A model generated the notes under the pieces. It ran no database searches, was not told where the DNA came from, and saw only the letters and a list, made by a program, of their open reading frames with translations. Below, piece after piece: positions 1 to 9,357 of a stretch of DNA of 64,000 nt (its first letter is position 1; every line of letters begins with the position of its first letter). The DNA comes from Nocardioides sp. HDW12B (GTDB taxonomy: Bacteria; Actinomycetota; Actinomycetes; Propionibacteriales; Nocardioidaceae): the NCBI RefSeq assembly GCF_011299595.1, contig NZ_CP049867.1, positions 1,364,001 through 1,428,000 of the forward strand, read 5' to 3'. The translations under genes and the position numbers were made by a program.

Positions 1-231
1 CTCGCCGTCTTCTTCACCGAGGTCTCGCTCTTCACCGGCCTGGTGGGCGGCTCGTTCGGCCAGCTCGCGGTGCGTGTCGGCATCGCGCGCCTCGACGGTC
101 GTCCGATCAGCATCCTCAACGCGATGGTGCGCACCGCTCTGATCTGCCTGGTCGTCCCGCCGGTGGTCTTCAACCCCGACCGTCGCGGCATCCACGACCT
201 CGTGGTCGGCACGATCGCGCTCAAGCGCTGA
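1..231 (+). CDS. RDD family membrane protein, C-terminal part
   Basis: Open at the left edge of the window; about 76 residues are visible. The fragment has a hydrophobic segment, then a charged stretch with GRPISILNAMVRT, then a second hydrophobic segment, and ends with NPDRRGIHDLVVGT. This ending is typical of RDD-domain integral membrane proteins, whose last helix is followed by a short RGxHDxxAGT-like tail. RDD proteins are poorly characterised; some are linked to ion exchange. No specific role can be assigned. It converges with the esterase gene that follows on the other strand. Confidence 0.8.
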   Translation, partial: LAVFFTEVSLFTGLVGGSFGQLAVRVGIARLDGRPISILNAMVRTALICLVVPPVVFNPDRRGIHDLVVGTIALKR

Positions 232-258
232 CGCCGGGCCGCCGACGCAGCCCAGGCG

Positions 259-1149
259 CTAGCGGACAGCGGCGCTGAGCGCGTCCGTCACCACGTCGAG
301 GGTCGCGCGCGCCTGGGTCCGGTCGCCGTCGAGGAAGTAGTGGTCGCGCCGCGGCACGACCCGGTGCGTCACCGGCACCCCCGCCTCCTCCAGCCGTACG
401 GCGTAGCGGTCGCCCTCGGCGCGCAACGCGTCGTACTCCGCGGTCAGCAGCACCGTCGGGGGGAGGCCCGACACGTCGGGCGCGAGCAACGGTGAGGCGT
501 AGGGCTCGGCCCGCCGCGCCGCGTCCTTGAAGTACGTCGCCCGCACGAGCGCCAGCAGGTCGGGGCCGACCATGGGCCGGCCCAGCACCGACGTCTTGGC
601 CCGGGCGTCCTCGGCGACGTCGAGCGACGGCACGCCCAGCACCTGCAGCCGCGGTGAGCACGACGCGAGGTCGCGGGCCTGGAGGGCGGCGGAGGCCGCC
701 AGGTTGCCACCGGCGCTGAAGCCGCCGACCGTCACGACGGCCCACCCGTCGAGGCCGGGCACGCCCAACCGACTCGGGTGGTGCGCCACCCACGCCAGCA
801 CGTCGTGGGCCTGCTCCTGCGCCACCGGGTAGCGCTTCTGCGGTGCCACGTCGTAGTCGACGTTGACCACGACGAGCCCGCACTCGGCGGCGACGTGGCG
901 GCAGAAGAAGTCGTCCATCTGCGGGTAGCGCATGAGGAACGCACCGCCGTGCAGGTGCACGTAGGCGCCGACCGGGTCGCCGGGCGGTCGGTAGACCCAG
1001 CACGTCACCTCGCCGCGACGCGTCGGCACCGTCAGGCGCGTCGGGTCGGGCAGGTCGGTGCCGGAGAAGCGCAGCGCGTCGCCGTACCGCGCGCTGCGCG
1101 ACGCCGAGCGCTGCAGGAACCACGCCGTCGCGTCGGCGCGCAGGCCCAC
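259..1149 (-). CDS. alpha/beta hydrolase of the HSL (hormone-sensitive lipase) type
   Basis: A 296-residue carboxylesterase or lipase-like enzyme of the alpha/beta-hydrolase-3 family. The oxyanion-hole motif HGGA is at residues 67-70 and the nucleophile motif GFSAGG puts Ser145 at the elbow. Asp240 (in LTAEYD) and His270 (in RRDHYF) complete the likely triad. There is no signal peptide, so it is probably cytosolic. The GTG start lies 10 bp after the stop of the fatty acid synthase-like gene, which makes it the last gene of that operon. A role in acyl-ester turnover linked to the lipid modification is inferred from this position only; the substrate is unknown. Confidence 0.85.
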   Translation of the reverse strand: MGLRADATAWFLQRSASRSARYGDALRFSGTDLPDPTRLTVPTRRGEVTCWVYRPPGDPVGAYVHLHGGAFLMRYPQMDDFFCRHVAAECGLVVVNVDYDVAPQKRYPVAQEQAHDVLAWVAHHPSRLGVPGLDGWAVVTVGGFSAGGNLAASAALQARDLASCSPRLQVLGVPSLDVAEDARAKTSVLGRPMVGPDLLALVRATYFKDAARRAEPYASPLLAPDVSGLPPTVLLTAEYDALRAEGDRYAVRLEEAGVPVTHRVVPRRDHYFLDGDRTQARATLDVVTDALSAAVR

Positions 1150-1159
1150 GTCGGACCGC

Positions 1160-2455
1160 TCAGACCGCGGGGGAGGCGGGACGCTCGATGGTGATGATGG
1201 CGTCGTCGAGGTAGCCGCTGCGGAAGCCCGCCTCGCAGTAGGCGAGGTAGAACTCCCACATCCGGCGGAAGATGTCGTCGAAGCCGAGGGCCTCGACCTC
1301 GACCCAGTTGGCCAGGAACTGCTCGCGCCACAGCCGCAGCGTGTGGGCGTAGTGCGGCCCGATCGCCTTCACGTCGCTGGTGTGCAGGGTGGTGTGGCGG
1401 CCCAGCACGTCCTCGATCGCCTCGGTCGAGGGCAGCAGCCCGCCGGGGAAGATGTACTTGTGGATCCAGGTGTAGGTGTTCCGCGTGGCCACCATCCGGT
1501 GGTGCTCGATGAGGATGGCCTGGATCGCGGCCTTGCCACCGGGGGCGAGCACCTCGTCGATCTTGGCGAAGTAGGTGGGCCAGTACTTCTCCCCGACCGC
1601 CTCGATCATCTCGACGCTGACGACGGCGTCGAAGGTGCCCTCCTGGTCGCGGTAGTCCCGCAGCTCGACCGAGACCCGCTCGGTCTGGCCGGCCGCCTCG
1701 ATGCGCTCGCGGGCGAGCTCGGCCTGCTGGGCCGAGATGGTGATCGAGGTGACCTGCGCGCCGCGCTCGGCGGCCCGGATGGCCAGGCTGCCCCAGCCGG
1801 TGCCGATCTCCAGCAGGCGGGTGCCGTCGGTGACCCCGGCGGCGTCGAGCACGGCGTCGATCTTGGCCAGCTGGGCGCCCTCGTGGTCGGCCTGCGTCGG
1901 CGCCGGGTCGAGGGTGTCGAAGAGGGCGGACGAGTAGGACAGCGACGGGTCCAGGAACAGCGCGAACATCTCGTTGGACAGGTCGTAGTGCCGGTGGATG
2001 TTCTTGCGCGAGCCGTCCTTGGTGTTCTCCTCCGAGCTCAGCATCTGCGGGAGAACGACGTGCCGCATCCGGTAGAACGTCGGCGGGATGAGGTCGGTCA
2101 GCCGCTCCGCGAAGGGCGTGAGCGCGTCGGCGAGGTCGGTGCCGGGTGCGACGTCCCACTCGCCGGCCATGTAGCCCTCGCCGAGACCGATCATGGGGGA
2201 GTGGCCGAGACGGGCGAAGAAGGCCTTGTCGTCGTGCAGCACCAGCCGCGGCAGGGCGCTGCTGTCACCGCCGAAGTGGGTGCCGTCGGCGAGGTCGAGG
2301 GCCACCGGCACCTTGCGCAGGATGCGGCGCAGCGCGAACTTCGCCGCGCGGGCCCGCGGCCCGTAGGTGGGAGCCTCCGGCACGGGCCGCGCCTGGGCGG
2401 TCTCGCCGGAGGTCAACGAGTCGGTGACGTCGAAGTGGGGCTGGGTGCTGGTCAT
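1160..2455 (-). CDS. cyclopropane-fatty-acyl-phospholipid synthase family methyltransferase
   Basis: A 431-residue SAM-dependent methyltransferase of the CFA synthase family, acting on unsaturated acyl chains of phospholipids at the membrane. The family signature HYDLSNEMF is at residues 156-164 and the SAM-binding loop LEIGTGWG at 215-222. The C-terminal lipid-binding region contains WIHKYIFPGG. Length fits the family. The chosen ATG overlaps the stop of the DUF1365 gene (ATGA), so translation is probably coupled. Homologues in oxidoreductase-DUF1365-CFAS operons make cyclopropane, methyl-branched or furan fatty acids; which product is made here cannot be told from sequence. Confidence 0.9.
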   Translation of the reverse strand: MTSTQPHFDVTDSLTSGETAQARPVPEAPTYGPRARAAKFALRRILRKVPVALDLADGTHFGGDSSALPRLVLHDDKAFFARLGHSPMIGLGEGYMAGEWDVAPGTDLADALTPFAERLTDLIPPTFYRMRHVVLPQMLSSEENTKDGSRKNIHRHYDLSNEMFALFLDPSLSYSSALFDTLDPAPTQADHEGAQLAKIDAVLDAAGVTDGTRLLEIGTGWGSLAIRAAERGAQVTSITISAQQAELARERIEAAGQTERVSVELRDYRDQEGTFDAVVSVEMIEAVGEKYWPTYFAKIDEVLAPGGKAAIQAILIEHHRMVATRNTYTWIHKYIFPGGLLPSTEAIEDVLGRHTTLHTSDVKAIGPHYAHTLRLWREQFLANWVEVEALGFDDIFRRMWEFYLAYCEAGFRSGYLDDAIITIERPASPAV

Positions 2456-3192
2456 GCCATTCCTTTCGGAGCCCGGTGCGGGGGGCGCGAGACGACGGGC
2501 AGGCGGCGCAGCCAGAGGCGTACGCCGTGCCAACGGATGAGCGCGCTGACGCGCTGGGAGGCCAGGGGGTCGCGCAGCAGCGCGCGCAGCGCCGTGCGCC
2601 GGGTGGCCGGCTGGAGACGGCCGACGACCGAGCCGGTGAACACCTGCTCGTCGCCCTGGGTCAGGGTGATCGCCACCGAGACGCGGTCGTCGGTGAGCCG
2701 GGCCCGGATGTCGTAGCGCCCCTCGACCGCGAAGAAGGGCGAGACATAGAAGTCCTTGTCGGTGGTCGTGCCGCCCGACGCGGTCTCGGCCGTCAGGGGG
2801 TAGACGTGACGCTCGCCGTAGGTGTTGTGCACCTCGGCGAGGATGCCCTCCAGCGCGCCGTCGGCGGCGAAGACGAAGTAGGTCGTCAGCGGGTTGAACA
2901 CGTAGCCGGCGGTGCGCGCGTTGGTCAGCACCAGCACCCGGTCGGCGCTCCAGGACAGCTCCTGCTCGTCGAGCAGCACCCGCAGCTTCTCCGGCAGCGA
3001 CGCGCCGCGGGTGCCGAGGTGGTCGGAGGCCCGGATGCTGGCCAGCCAGCGCCAGCGCCGCGGGATGCCGGCGTCGGGGTCGCCGGCGTCGACCAGCCAC
3101 TGCGTGGTCCGGTGCGAGAACGTGTAGTCGAAGGGACGGGTGCGCCGGTGCGCGACCGTCGCCTTCACGACGTACGGGGGAGCGAGGGTCAC
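2452..3192 (-). CDS. DUF1365 family protein
   Basis: 246 residues with no assigned reaction. DUF1365 proteins are nearly always encoded beside a flavin-dependent amine-oxidase-like protein and a CFA synthase-like methyltransferase, as here. Visible family features are an N-terminal RRTRPFDYTFSH, a central GYVFNPLTTYFVF and a DKDFYVSPFF segment. The GTG start overlaps the upstream stop (GTGA) and its own stop overlaps the next ATG (ATGA), so the three genes form a tightly coupled operon. A cofactor or chaperone-like role in unusual fatty acid synthesis is an inference from context. Confidence 0.88.
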   Translation of the reverse strand: MTLAPPYVVKATVAHRRTRPFDYTFSHRTTQWLVDAGDPDAGIPRRWRWLASIRASDHLGTRGASLPEKLRVLLDEQELSWSADRVLVLTNARTAGYVFNPLTTYFVFAADGALEGILAEVHNTYGERHVYPLTAETASGGTTTDKDFYVSPFFAVEGRYDIRARLTDDRVSVAITLTQGDEQVFTGSVVGRLQPATRRTALRALLRDPLASQRVSALIRWHGVRLWLRRLPVVSRPPHRAPKGMA

Positions 3193-4559
3193 CGGGCCGC
3201 CCGGACCAGGTCGTCGCGCTCGTCGCGTGTGGCGAGGACGTCCCCGTCCCGCGGCGGGAGGTCGGGCGTGACCGCGCCGAGCGAGGCGGCCGCGCGCAGG
3301 CCGGCCTGGCAGCCGTCCTCGTGGAAGCCCCACCCGTGGTAGGCGCCGGCGAAGGCGACACGTCCGTCGTTGAGCGCCGGCAGCTCGTGCTGGGCGGCCA
3401 CCGACTCGGTCGTGTAGGTCGGGTGCTGGTAGCTCATCTCGGCGATGACCTCGCCGGGCAGCGCGTCGTCGCCGGGGTTCAGCGTGACCACGAGCGGCGC
3501 CTGCCCCGGGTGGCCCTGGAGCCGGTTCATCCAGTAGGAGACGCGGGTCCGGTCCTCGACCGCGTCGCAGCTGTCGAGGCGGTAGTTCCAGCTGGCGCGC
3601 ACGGCGTGCTGCGCGGGCAGGAAGGACTCGTCGCGGTGCAGGAAGGTCCGGTTGGTGGAGTAGCCGAAGGCCCCCAGCACGCGGCGCTCGTCCTCCGTGG
3701 GCTCGGTCAGCATCTCGAGCGCGGTGTCGGCGTGGGTGGCCACCACGACCTGGTCGTAGGTGGCGGCGTCCGTCGAGCCGTCGGGTGCACGCGTCTCCAC
3801 GCGGACGCCGTCCGCGGTCCGCGTCACGCCGGTCACCCGGGCGTCGGTGCGCACGACGTCGAGCCGGGCCGCCACGGCCTCGACGTACGCCCGGGAGCCG
3901 CCGACCACGGTGTGCCAGGTCGGAGCGTCGCGCAGCACGAGGAAGCCGTGGTTGCGCAGGAAGGCGAAGAGGTACGCCGCCGGGTAGCCCAGCGCCTCCT
4001 CGTGGCCCATCGACCACACGCAGGAGACGATCGGCAGGGCGTAGTGCTGCACGAAGAAGGGATTGAAGCCCTCGCGCTCGAGGAACTCGCCGTAGGACAG
4101 GTCGCTGCCGGTCTCCAGCAGCTCGAGGGCCGCCTTCTGGAAGCGCCGGACCGACAGCAGCAGGCGCCAGAACCGCGGGTCGACGACGCGACGCTTCTGG
4201 GCGAAGATGCCGCGGGCCGAGCGCCCGCCGACGTAGCCGAGGCCGCAGCCGGCGCACGTCACGCTCATGCTCATCTCGGTGGGGCGCGTGGCAACCCCGA
4301 GGTCGGCGAAGAGGCGGCGCAGGCCCGGGTAGGTGCGGTCGTTGAGCACGATGAACCCGGAGTCCACGGGCACCTGGCTGCCGCCGGGGAGGTCGACGGT
4401 GTGCGTGTGGGCGTGGCCCCCGAGCCGGCTCTCGACCTCGAGCAGCGTGACGCGGTGCGTCGCCTGCAGGGCGTGCGCCGCGCTGAGTCCGGAGACGCCG
4501 GCGCCCACGACCGCCACGGTGGGGCGCTCCGGCACGGCGGAGCCAGGGGTGGTGGTCAT
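3189..4559 (-). CDS. FAD-dependent amine oxidase-like oxidoreductase
   Basis: A 456-residue flavoprotein of the NAD(P)-binding Rossmann/amine oxidase superfamily. The dinucleotide-binding motif VVGAGVSGLSAAHAL lies at about residues 17-31, followed by the conserved LLEVESRLGGHAHTH. Near the C-terminus, FAGAYHGWGFHEDG resembles the second FAD-contact region of this family. It is the first gene of the operon with DUF1365, the CFA synthase-like enzyme and the esterase. In this context it probably oxidises or desaturates the modified acyl chain. The ATG start is followed directly by basic residues, with no export signal. Confidence 0.87.
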   Translation of the reverse strand: MTTTPGSAVPERPTVAVVGAGVSGLSAAHALQATHRVTLLEVESRLGGHAHTHTVDLPGGSQVPVDSGFIVLNDRTYPGLRRLFADLGVATRPTEMSMSVTCAGCGLGYVGGRSARGIFAQKRRVVDPRFWRLLLSVRRFQKAALELLETGSDLSYGEFLEREGFNPFFVQHYALPIVSCVWSMGHEEALGYPAAYLFAFLRNHGFLVLRDAPTWHTVVGGSRAYVEAVAARLDVVRTDARVTGVTRTADGVRVETRAPDGSTDAATYDQVVVATHADTALEMLTEPTEDERRVLGAFGYSTNRTFLHRDESFLPAQHAVRASWNYRLDSCDAVEDRTRVSYWMNRLQGHPGQAPLVVTLNPGDDALPGEVIAEMSYQHPTYTTESVAAQHELPALNDGRVAFAGAYHGWGFHEDGCQAGLRAAASLGAVTPDLPPRDGDVLATRDERDDLVRAAR

Positions 4560-4730
4560 GTGGATGGTTCGTGCCTCTCGCTGGAGCGGATTGCCCGAGC
4601 GGGGCGGTTTCCCGGTCGCGGACCCTGTGAAATCTACCCAGCCGGTGGAGGCGCCACGCGTCCGGTCCGCGACGGCGGGGGACGAGCGCGACCGCCTGAC
4701 AGCGCCCCGCCGCTCTCATACCGTTGTCAC
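4560..4730. promoter_or_regulatory. divergent promoter region, lipid operon / lipoprotein
   Basis: 171 bp between two divergent starts: the oxidoreductase operon to the left and the lipoprotein to the right. It must hold both promoters. No clear -10/-35 pair or operator stands out by eye. Confidence 0.4.
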
Positions 4731-5528
4731 ATGAGGCTCACGGGGGGACGGCGCGCCGGCGCGGCGCGGTCCGGTACGTCGACCGCAGCGGGGCTCGCCG
4801 CGCTCGTCGCCACCGTGCTTCTCGCCGGCTGCTCGGGCGCTGACTCGCCGACCCCGGAGGCGACGGAGACGTCCTCGTCGGCTTACTCGGCCGAGGGCGA
4901 CCCCCGTGAGGCCATGCTCGCCGCCCTGCTGCGCCGCCTGGACCTGTCCTTCGACGACCCGTCGAGCTACACGTTCACCACGCGTTCGACGGGCACCTAC
5001 GTGGCCACGGCTCGCGGCGAGGGCAACCTGCGCGAGACCATCGCGCAGCACACGTCGTCGTGGCGGCTGCAGGCGCCCGACGGCGTCGACCGCTTCCGCT
5101 TCGCGATGAACGGTGCGACCGGGGCGTACGTTGGGTCGGGGCTGCCGCCCTCGGAGTCACCGCGGTTCGTGGAGGTCAACGGCGAGACCTTCGACGTGGT
5201 CGAGGCCGTCAACGGGCCGGGCGCGGACAGCCTCCCGGCCTGGACCGACGGGATCGACGAGGTGGCCGACCAGATGAGCGACATCGACCTCGACCCCGAC
5301 GGCACGGGCGACACGGTGGCCTTCACCCTGCCGACCCGGAGGTGGCTGTCCCCCGACGAGGTGCTCCCCCCGGGCATCGACGCCACCACCGACTACGAGC
5401 TGACCTTCGACGGGGAGGAACTGGTCCGGATCGAGGCGCTGCGTGACGACACCATCGTCACGACGCGCATCGAGCACGGTCCCTACCGGGGCATCGCCCT
5501 GCCCGCGGTCGCACGTCAGGGTCCCTGA
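4731..5528 (+). CDS. secreted lipoprotein, LppX/LprG-like
   Basis: 265 residues with a lipoprotein signal: basic N-terminus, hydrophobic stretch and lipobox LLAGC with Cys34 as the lipidation site. A Ser/Thr/Glu-rich linker follows, then a domain with alternating beta-rich segments (SYTFTTRSTGTY, SSWRLQAPDG, DYELTFDGEELVRIEALRD). This resembles the LppX/LprAFG group of actinobacterial lipid-carrier lipoproteins, but the match is judged by pattern only. The ATG at 4731 is chosen because the open frame upstream has no signal peptide. It is divergent from the lipid-modification operon, so a role in envelope lipid handling is possible. Confidence 0.75.
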   Translation: MRLTGGRRAGAARSGTSTAAGLAALVATVLLAGCSGADSPTPEATETSSSAYSAEGDPREAMLAALLRRLDLSFDDPSSYTFTTRSTGTYVATARGEGNLRETIAQHTSSWRLQAPDGVDRFRFAMNGATGAYVGSGLPPSESPRFVEVNGETFDVVEAVNGPGADSLPAWTDGIDEVADQMSDIDLDPDGTGDTVAFTLPTRRWLSPDEVLPPGIDATTDYELTFDGEELVRIEALRDDTIVTTRIEHGPYRGIALPAVARQGP

Positions 5529-5541
5529 GCGCAGCGACGGC

Positions 5542-6237
5542 TCAGCGGCCACGCATCTGGCCGCGCATGCCCTTCATGCTCGTCGGCACGGGGCCCTTCG
5601 GCAGCGGGACGGCCGGGCGGGAGGCGTCGATGGCGCGCAGCCGGGCGACGATGTCGGTCATCTGCGCGGGGGTGATCTGCTTCTTCATCTTCGTCAGGTG
5701 CCGGGCCAGCTTGCCCAGCGGGATCTGGCCCTCGGCGTTGCCGACCACGACCTGGTGCACCGGGACGTCGGCGACCACGCGCTGGTGCCGTCGCTGCTCG
5801 GCCGTCATGAGCTGCTTGACCCGCTGCGGGTCACCCTCGCCGAGCAGGACGATGCCGGGCGGACCGGTGAGCCGGTGCACGACGTCCTGCTGCTTGGTGA
5901 ACGCGATCATCTCGTCGGTGCGCCAGCGGCGTCGCAGCACACGGAGCACGGCCAGCGCGGCGCCGGGCTTTCCCTCGATCTGCTTGATCTGGCTCTTGGT
6001 GGCGCGGCGTCCGAAGACGATGAGCGTGCCGAGCAGTCCGAACATGACCCCGACGACGATGTCGAGGACCAGGAAGTCCGGCGGGATCAGGATCATCAGC
6101 GCCGTGCCGACCAGCGCCGCGAAGACGAAGGTCCCCAGCAGGATCAGACCGAGGCGGGGGTCCCCGGGCTTGGTGAGGCGGTAGGCCTCACGGATCTGCT
6201 TGATCCTGCCGGGCTTGCCGGACTTCTCACGTGCCAT
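5542..6237 (-). CDS. DUF4191 family membrane protein
   Basis: 231 residues with a basic N-terminus (REKSGKPGRIKQIREAYRLTKPGDPRLG), two close transmembrane segments at about residues 28-47 and 52-72, and a long cytosolic C-terminal domain ending in a basic tail. This matches DUF4191, an actinobacterial family typically encoded next to lipA (Rv2219 in M. tuberculosis as I recall). It lies 3 bp downstream of the lipA stop and is probably co-transcribed. Its function is unknown; conserved linkage suggests some tie to lipoylation or its regulation. Confidence 0.88.
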   Translation of the reverse strand: MAREKSGKPGRIKQIREAYRLTKPGDPRLGLILLGTFVFAALVGTALMILIPPDFLVLDIVVGVMFGLLGTLIVFGRRATKSQIKQIEGKPGAALAVLRVLRRRWRTDEMIAFTKQQDVVHRLTGPPGIVLLGEGDPQRVKQLMTAEQRRHQRVVADVPVHQVVVGNAEGQIPLGKLARHLTKMKKQITPAQMTDIVARLRAIDASRPAVPLPKGPVPTSMKGMRGQMRGR

Positions 6238-6240
6238 GGG

Positions 6241-7269
6241 TCAGGATCCTACGGCCTGCACCGGGCGCTGCGCGCCGAGGTCTCCACGTCGGTCGAGGGC
6301 CTGCTGGTACAGGCGTCCGGCGCGGTACGACGAGCGCACGAGCGGGCCCGAGAGCACCCCGGCGAACCCGATCTCCTCGGCCTCGGTCGCCATCTCGACG
6401 AACTCCTCGGGCTTGACCCACCGCTCGACCGGGTGGTGGCGCGGCGACGGGCGGAGGTACTGCGTGATCGTGATCAGCTCGGTGCCGGCGTCGTGGAGGT
6501 CGCGCAGCGCCTGGGAGATCTCCTCGCGGGTCTCGCCCATGCCGAGGATCAGGTTGGACTTGGTGACCAGGCCGAACTCGCGCGCCGAGGTCAGCACGGC
6601 CAGGGAGCGGTCGTAGCGGAACGCCGGGCGGATGCGCTTGAAGATCCGCGGCACGGTCTCGACGTTGTGGGCGAGCACCTCGGGACGGGACTCGAAGACC
6701 TCGCGGAGCTGGTCGGGGTCGCCGTTGAAGTCCGGGATGAGGTTCTCCACCCCGGTGCCGGGGTTCAGCTCGTGGATCTGCTTGACGGTCTCGGCGTACA
6801 GCCAGGCGCCGCCGTCGGGCAGGTCGTCGCGGGCCACGCCGGTGATGGTGGCGTAGCGCAGCTGCATCTTCTGCACGCTCTCGGCCACCCGGCGCGGCTC
6901 GTCACGGTCCAGCGGCTGCGGCTTGCCGGTGTCGATCTGGCAGAAGTCGCAGCGCCGGGTGCACTGGTCGCCGCCGATGAGGAACGTCGCCTCGCGGTCC
7001 TCCCAGCACTCGTAGATGTTGGGGCAGCCGGCCTCCTGGCACACCGTGTGCAGTCCCTCGGACTTCACCAGCGCCTTGAGCTCGGTGTACTCCGGCCCCA
7101 TGCGCGCGCGGGTCTTGATCCACTCCGGCTTGCGCTCGATCGGCGTCTCGGCGTTGCGCGCCTCGAGGCGCAGCAGCTTGCGCCCCTCGGGGGCGGCGGA
7201 GCCCGCGCTGGGGCGGGCAGCACTGCGCTCGGGGTTGCGCTCAGGACGTCGCTCGAGATCGGAAGTCAC
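6241..7269 (-). CDS. lipA: lipoyl synthase
   Basis: A 342-residue radical-SAM enzyme that inserts two sulfur atoms into octanoyl-lysine on the E2 and GcvH proteins. The auxiliary [4Fe-4S] cluster ligands are Cys77, Cys82 and Cys88 ([13 protein letters not shown]). The radical-SAM ligands are Cys103, Cys107 and Cys110 (CTRRCDFC). The C-terminal RSSYRAG carries the Arg-Ser-Ser-Tyr motif whose serine binds the auxiliary cluster. The N-terminal 30 residues are an unconserved charged extension. LipB is encoded about 2 kb upstream on the same strand but an ABC exporter pair lies between them. SucB, a substrate, is encoded in the same block. Confidence 0.97.
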   Translation of the reverse strand: MTSDLERRPERNPERSAARPSAGSAAPEGRKLLRLEARNAETPIERKPEWIKTRARMGPEYTELKALVKSEGLHTVCQEAGCPNIYECWEDREATFLIGGDQCTRRCDFCQIDTGKPQPLDRDEPRRVAESVQKMQLRYATITGVARDDLPDGGAWLYAETVKQIHELNPGTGVENLIPDFNGDPDQLREVFESRPEVLAHNVETVPRIFKRIRPAFRYDRSLAVLTSAREFGLVTKSNLILGMGETREEISQALRDLHDAGTELITITQYLRPSPRHHPVERWVKPEEFVEMATEAEEIGFAGVLSGPLVRSSYRAGRLYQQALDRRGDLGAQRPVQAVGS

Positions 7270-7347
7270 GAGCCCGATCGTACGCCGCGAGCAAGCCCGT
7301 CCCGAATCGACGACGCCTGTCGGTCCGGTCCTCCGGGGACGTGCGGG

Positions 7348-8319
7348 TCAGGAGATGTCGCGGCGCGTGAACGAGAGCAGCGAGACGCCCACGGCGAGGA
7401 GCAGCAGCACCCCGAGGTAGACCGCCCCGTGCTCCAGGGTGAGCACGTAGGTGGGGTCGCACCCGTCCCGGAAGGCCCCTCCGGCGCCGCAGATGCTCTC
7501 GTCGTAGACCTCGGTGCCGTTGCCGATCCAGGCCGTGAGGTTGTTGAGCAGGGACCACTGCGTCATCCGCTCGAACGGCAGCGTCAGTGCGAGCAGCTCG
7601 ACGACCACGGTGAGGCCGAACATGGCGCCGATCGCGCCGCTCGTGCGGCGCAGCCACATGGTGATCGCGTAGCCGCCGAGGGCGGCCGCGGCCACCAGGG
7701 CCAGCGTGCGCAACGAGGTCAGCACGATGCCCCGCCAGAGGGGCTCGGTGACCGCGATGTCGCGTGCCTCCGCGACGGCGACCACCCCGGCCCAGAAGCC
7801 GACCACCGCCACGGTCGCGGCGAGGCTGGTGCCCAGCGTCACGGCGGCCGCCTTGGCCAGCCACATCCGCAGCCGACGGGGACGGAACAGCAGCTGGTTG
7901 GTCAGTGACCCGCTGCCCCAGTCGGCGCCCACGAAGGTGGCGCCGACGAGCACCGAGATCGCCGCCAGCAGGATGCCGATGCCGGGAGCGGTGGTCCGCA
8001 CCGTCTCGGCGACGTCGAGGACGGGTCGCGCGGTGAAGTACTCCAGCTGGGGGCCGAGCGTCTCGCACTCGTCCGGGTCGACCGGGCCGCCGAAGAACTG
8101 GGACGGGTCCTCGCGGCACTCCTCGATCTGGGGGAGGGCGTCGGCCTGCTCGCGCTCGAAGCGCTGCTCGGCGCGCGTCATCTCGGCGCCGGTCAGCGGG
8201 CGGGTCTCGTAGACGACCGCGGCGAGCACCACGAAGGTCAGCCCGAGCATGACGAGGACCAGCGCGACGACGGCGCGCCGGCTGCGCCAGCGGCTCAGCT
8301 CGACCAGCAGCGCCCTCAT
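7348..8319 (-). CDS. ABC transporter permease, ABC-2 type
   Basis: 323 residues: a first transmembrane helix at about residues 17-37, a large extracytoplasmic loop of about 80 residues containing CREDPSQFFGG and CETLGPQ, then several hydrophobic helices. This is the usual layout of ABC-2 type export permeases. The ATG overlaps the stop of the ATPase gene (ATGA), so the two form a pair. It ends 78 bp before lipA. Substrate unknown. Confidence 0.85.
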   Translation of the reverse strand: MRALLVELSRWRSRRAVVALVLVMLGLTFVVLAAVVYETRPLTGAEMTRAEQRFEREQADALPQIEECREDPSQFFGGPVDPDECETLGPQLEYFTARPVLDVAETVRTTAPGIGILLAAISVLVGATFVGADWGSGSLTNQLLFRPRRLRMWLAKAAAVTLGTSLAATVAVVGFWAGVVAVAEARDIAVTEPLWRGIVLTSLRTLALVAAAALGGYAITMWLRRTSGAIGAMFGLTVVVELLALTLPFERMTQWSLLNNLTAWIGNGTEVYDESICGAGGAFRDGCDPTYVLTLEHGAVYLGVLLLLAVGVSLLSFTRRDIS

Positions 8320-9272
8320 GGCCGGTCCTTCTCGTCGGTGCGGCCGGACGGCGGGAGGCCCTCGCCGCCGGTCAGGCGCAGGAACACCTGCTCCAGGTCG
8401 GCACGGTCGGGGACCAGCTCGCTGACGAACAGGCCGGCCTCGGCGAGCACCTGGGTGATCCGGGCCGGGTCCTGCACGCATTCGACGTACAGCCGGGTGC
8501 CGTCGGGGGTAACCGCGAGGCCGGCGTCCTCCAGCAGGTGGCGCGCCCGCTCGGGCTCGCTGACACGGACGCGCACCCCGGGGGCGGTCTCGCGGCCGAC
8601 CAGCTCCTCGACGCTGCCCGAGGACAGCACGCGGCCGTTGCCGATGATGGTCGCGGAGTCGCAGACCTGCTGGACCTCGGCGAGGATGTGCGAGCTCAGC
8701 AGCACCGTGACGCCCGAGGCGCCCAGGTCGCGCACCAGCTGGCGGATGTCGCGGATGCCGGCGGGGTCGAGGCCGTTGGTCGGCTCGTCGAGGATCAGCA
8801 CGTCCGGCGACTTCAGCAGTGCCGCGGCGATCGCGAGGCGCTGCCGCATGCCGAGGGAGTAGGTGCGGTAGCGGTCACCGTCGCGACCCTCGAGCCCGAC
8901 CTCGGAGAGCACCTCGTCGACGCGGGAGCGGGGGACGCCGATGGAGCGTCCCAGCAGGCTGAGGTTGCGGCGACCGGTGAAGGTCGGCAGGAACTTCGGC
9001 TCCTCGACGATGGCGCCGACGCGGTCCATCACCGCCGGCAGCCGGCGCGGGACCTCCTCGCCGAGCAGGCGCATCGAGCCGGCCGTGGGCCGCGACAGCC
9101 CGAGCAGCATGCGGATCGTCGTGGTCTTGCCGGAGCCGTTGGGACCCAGGAAGCCGTGGACGCCGCCGCGGGGCACGGCGAGGGCGAGGTCGTCGACGGC
9201 GACGTGCTTGCCGCCGCGGACGCGTCGGAACTCCTTGCGGAGCCCGTCGGTCTCGATGACGTGGTCGGTCAT
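8316..9272 (-). CDS. ABC transporter ATP-binding protein
   Basis: 318 residues, a complete ABC-2 exporter ATPase. Walker A GPNGSGKT is at residues 43-50, the signature YSLGMRQRLAIA and Walker B VLILDEPTNGLDP follow in order, and a C-terminal extension of about 90 residues is typical of DrrA-like ATPases. The upstream in-frame extension is not used: the ATG at 9272 begins the conserved MTDHVIETDGLRKEF. It works with the overlapping permease gene downstream. Such pairs export lipids, peptides or drugs. Its place between lipA and lipB is unusual, since in mycobacteria these two are adjacent. Confidence 0.92.
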   Translation of the reverse strand: MTDHVIETDGLRKEFRRVRGGKHVAVDDLALAVPRGGVHGFLGPNGSGKTTTIRMLLGLSRPTAGSMRLLGEEVPRRLPAVMDRVGAIVEEPKFLPTFTGRRNLSLLGRSIGVPRSRVDEVLSEVGLEGRDGDRYRTYSLGMRQRLAIAAALLKSPDVLILDEPTNGLDPAGIRDIRQLVRDLGASGVTVLLSSHILAEVQQVCDSATIIGNGRVLSSGSVEELVGRETAPGVRVRVSEPERARHLLEDAGLAVTPDGTRLYVECVQDPARITQVLAEAGLFVSELVPDRADLEQVFLRLTGGEGLPPSGRTDEKDRP

Positions 9273-9357
9273 GGCTCGTTCCGGTCGTGGGTGGACGCCA
9301 CGGGGGCGGGGCTCGAGGTGAGCCGCGATGCCCGTCCCACTCTGCCGCAGCCGGTGC

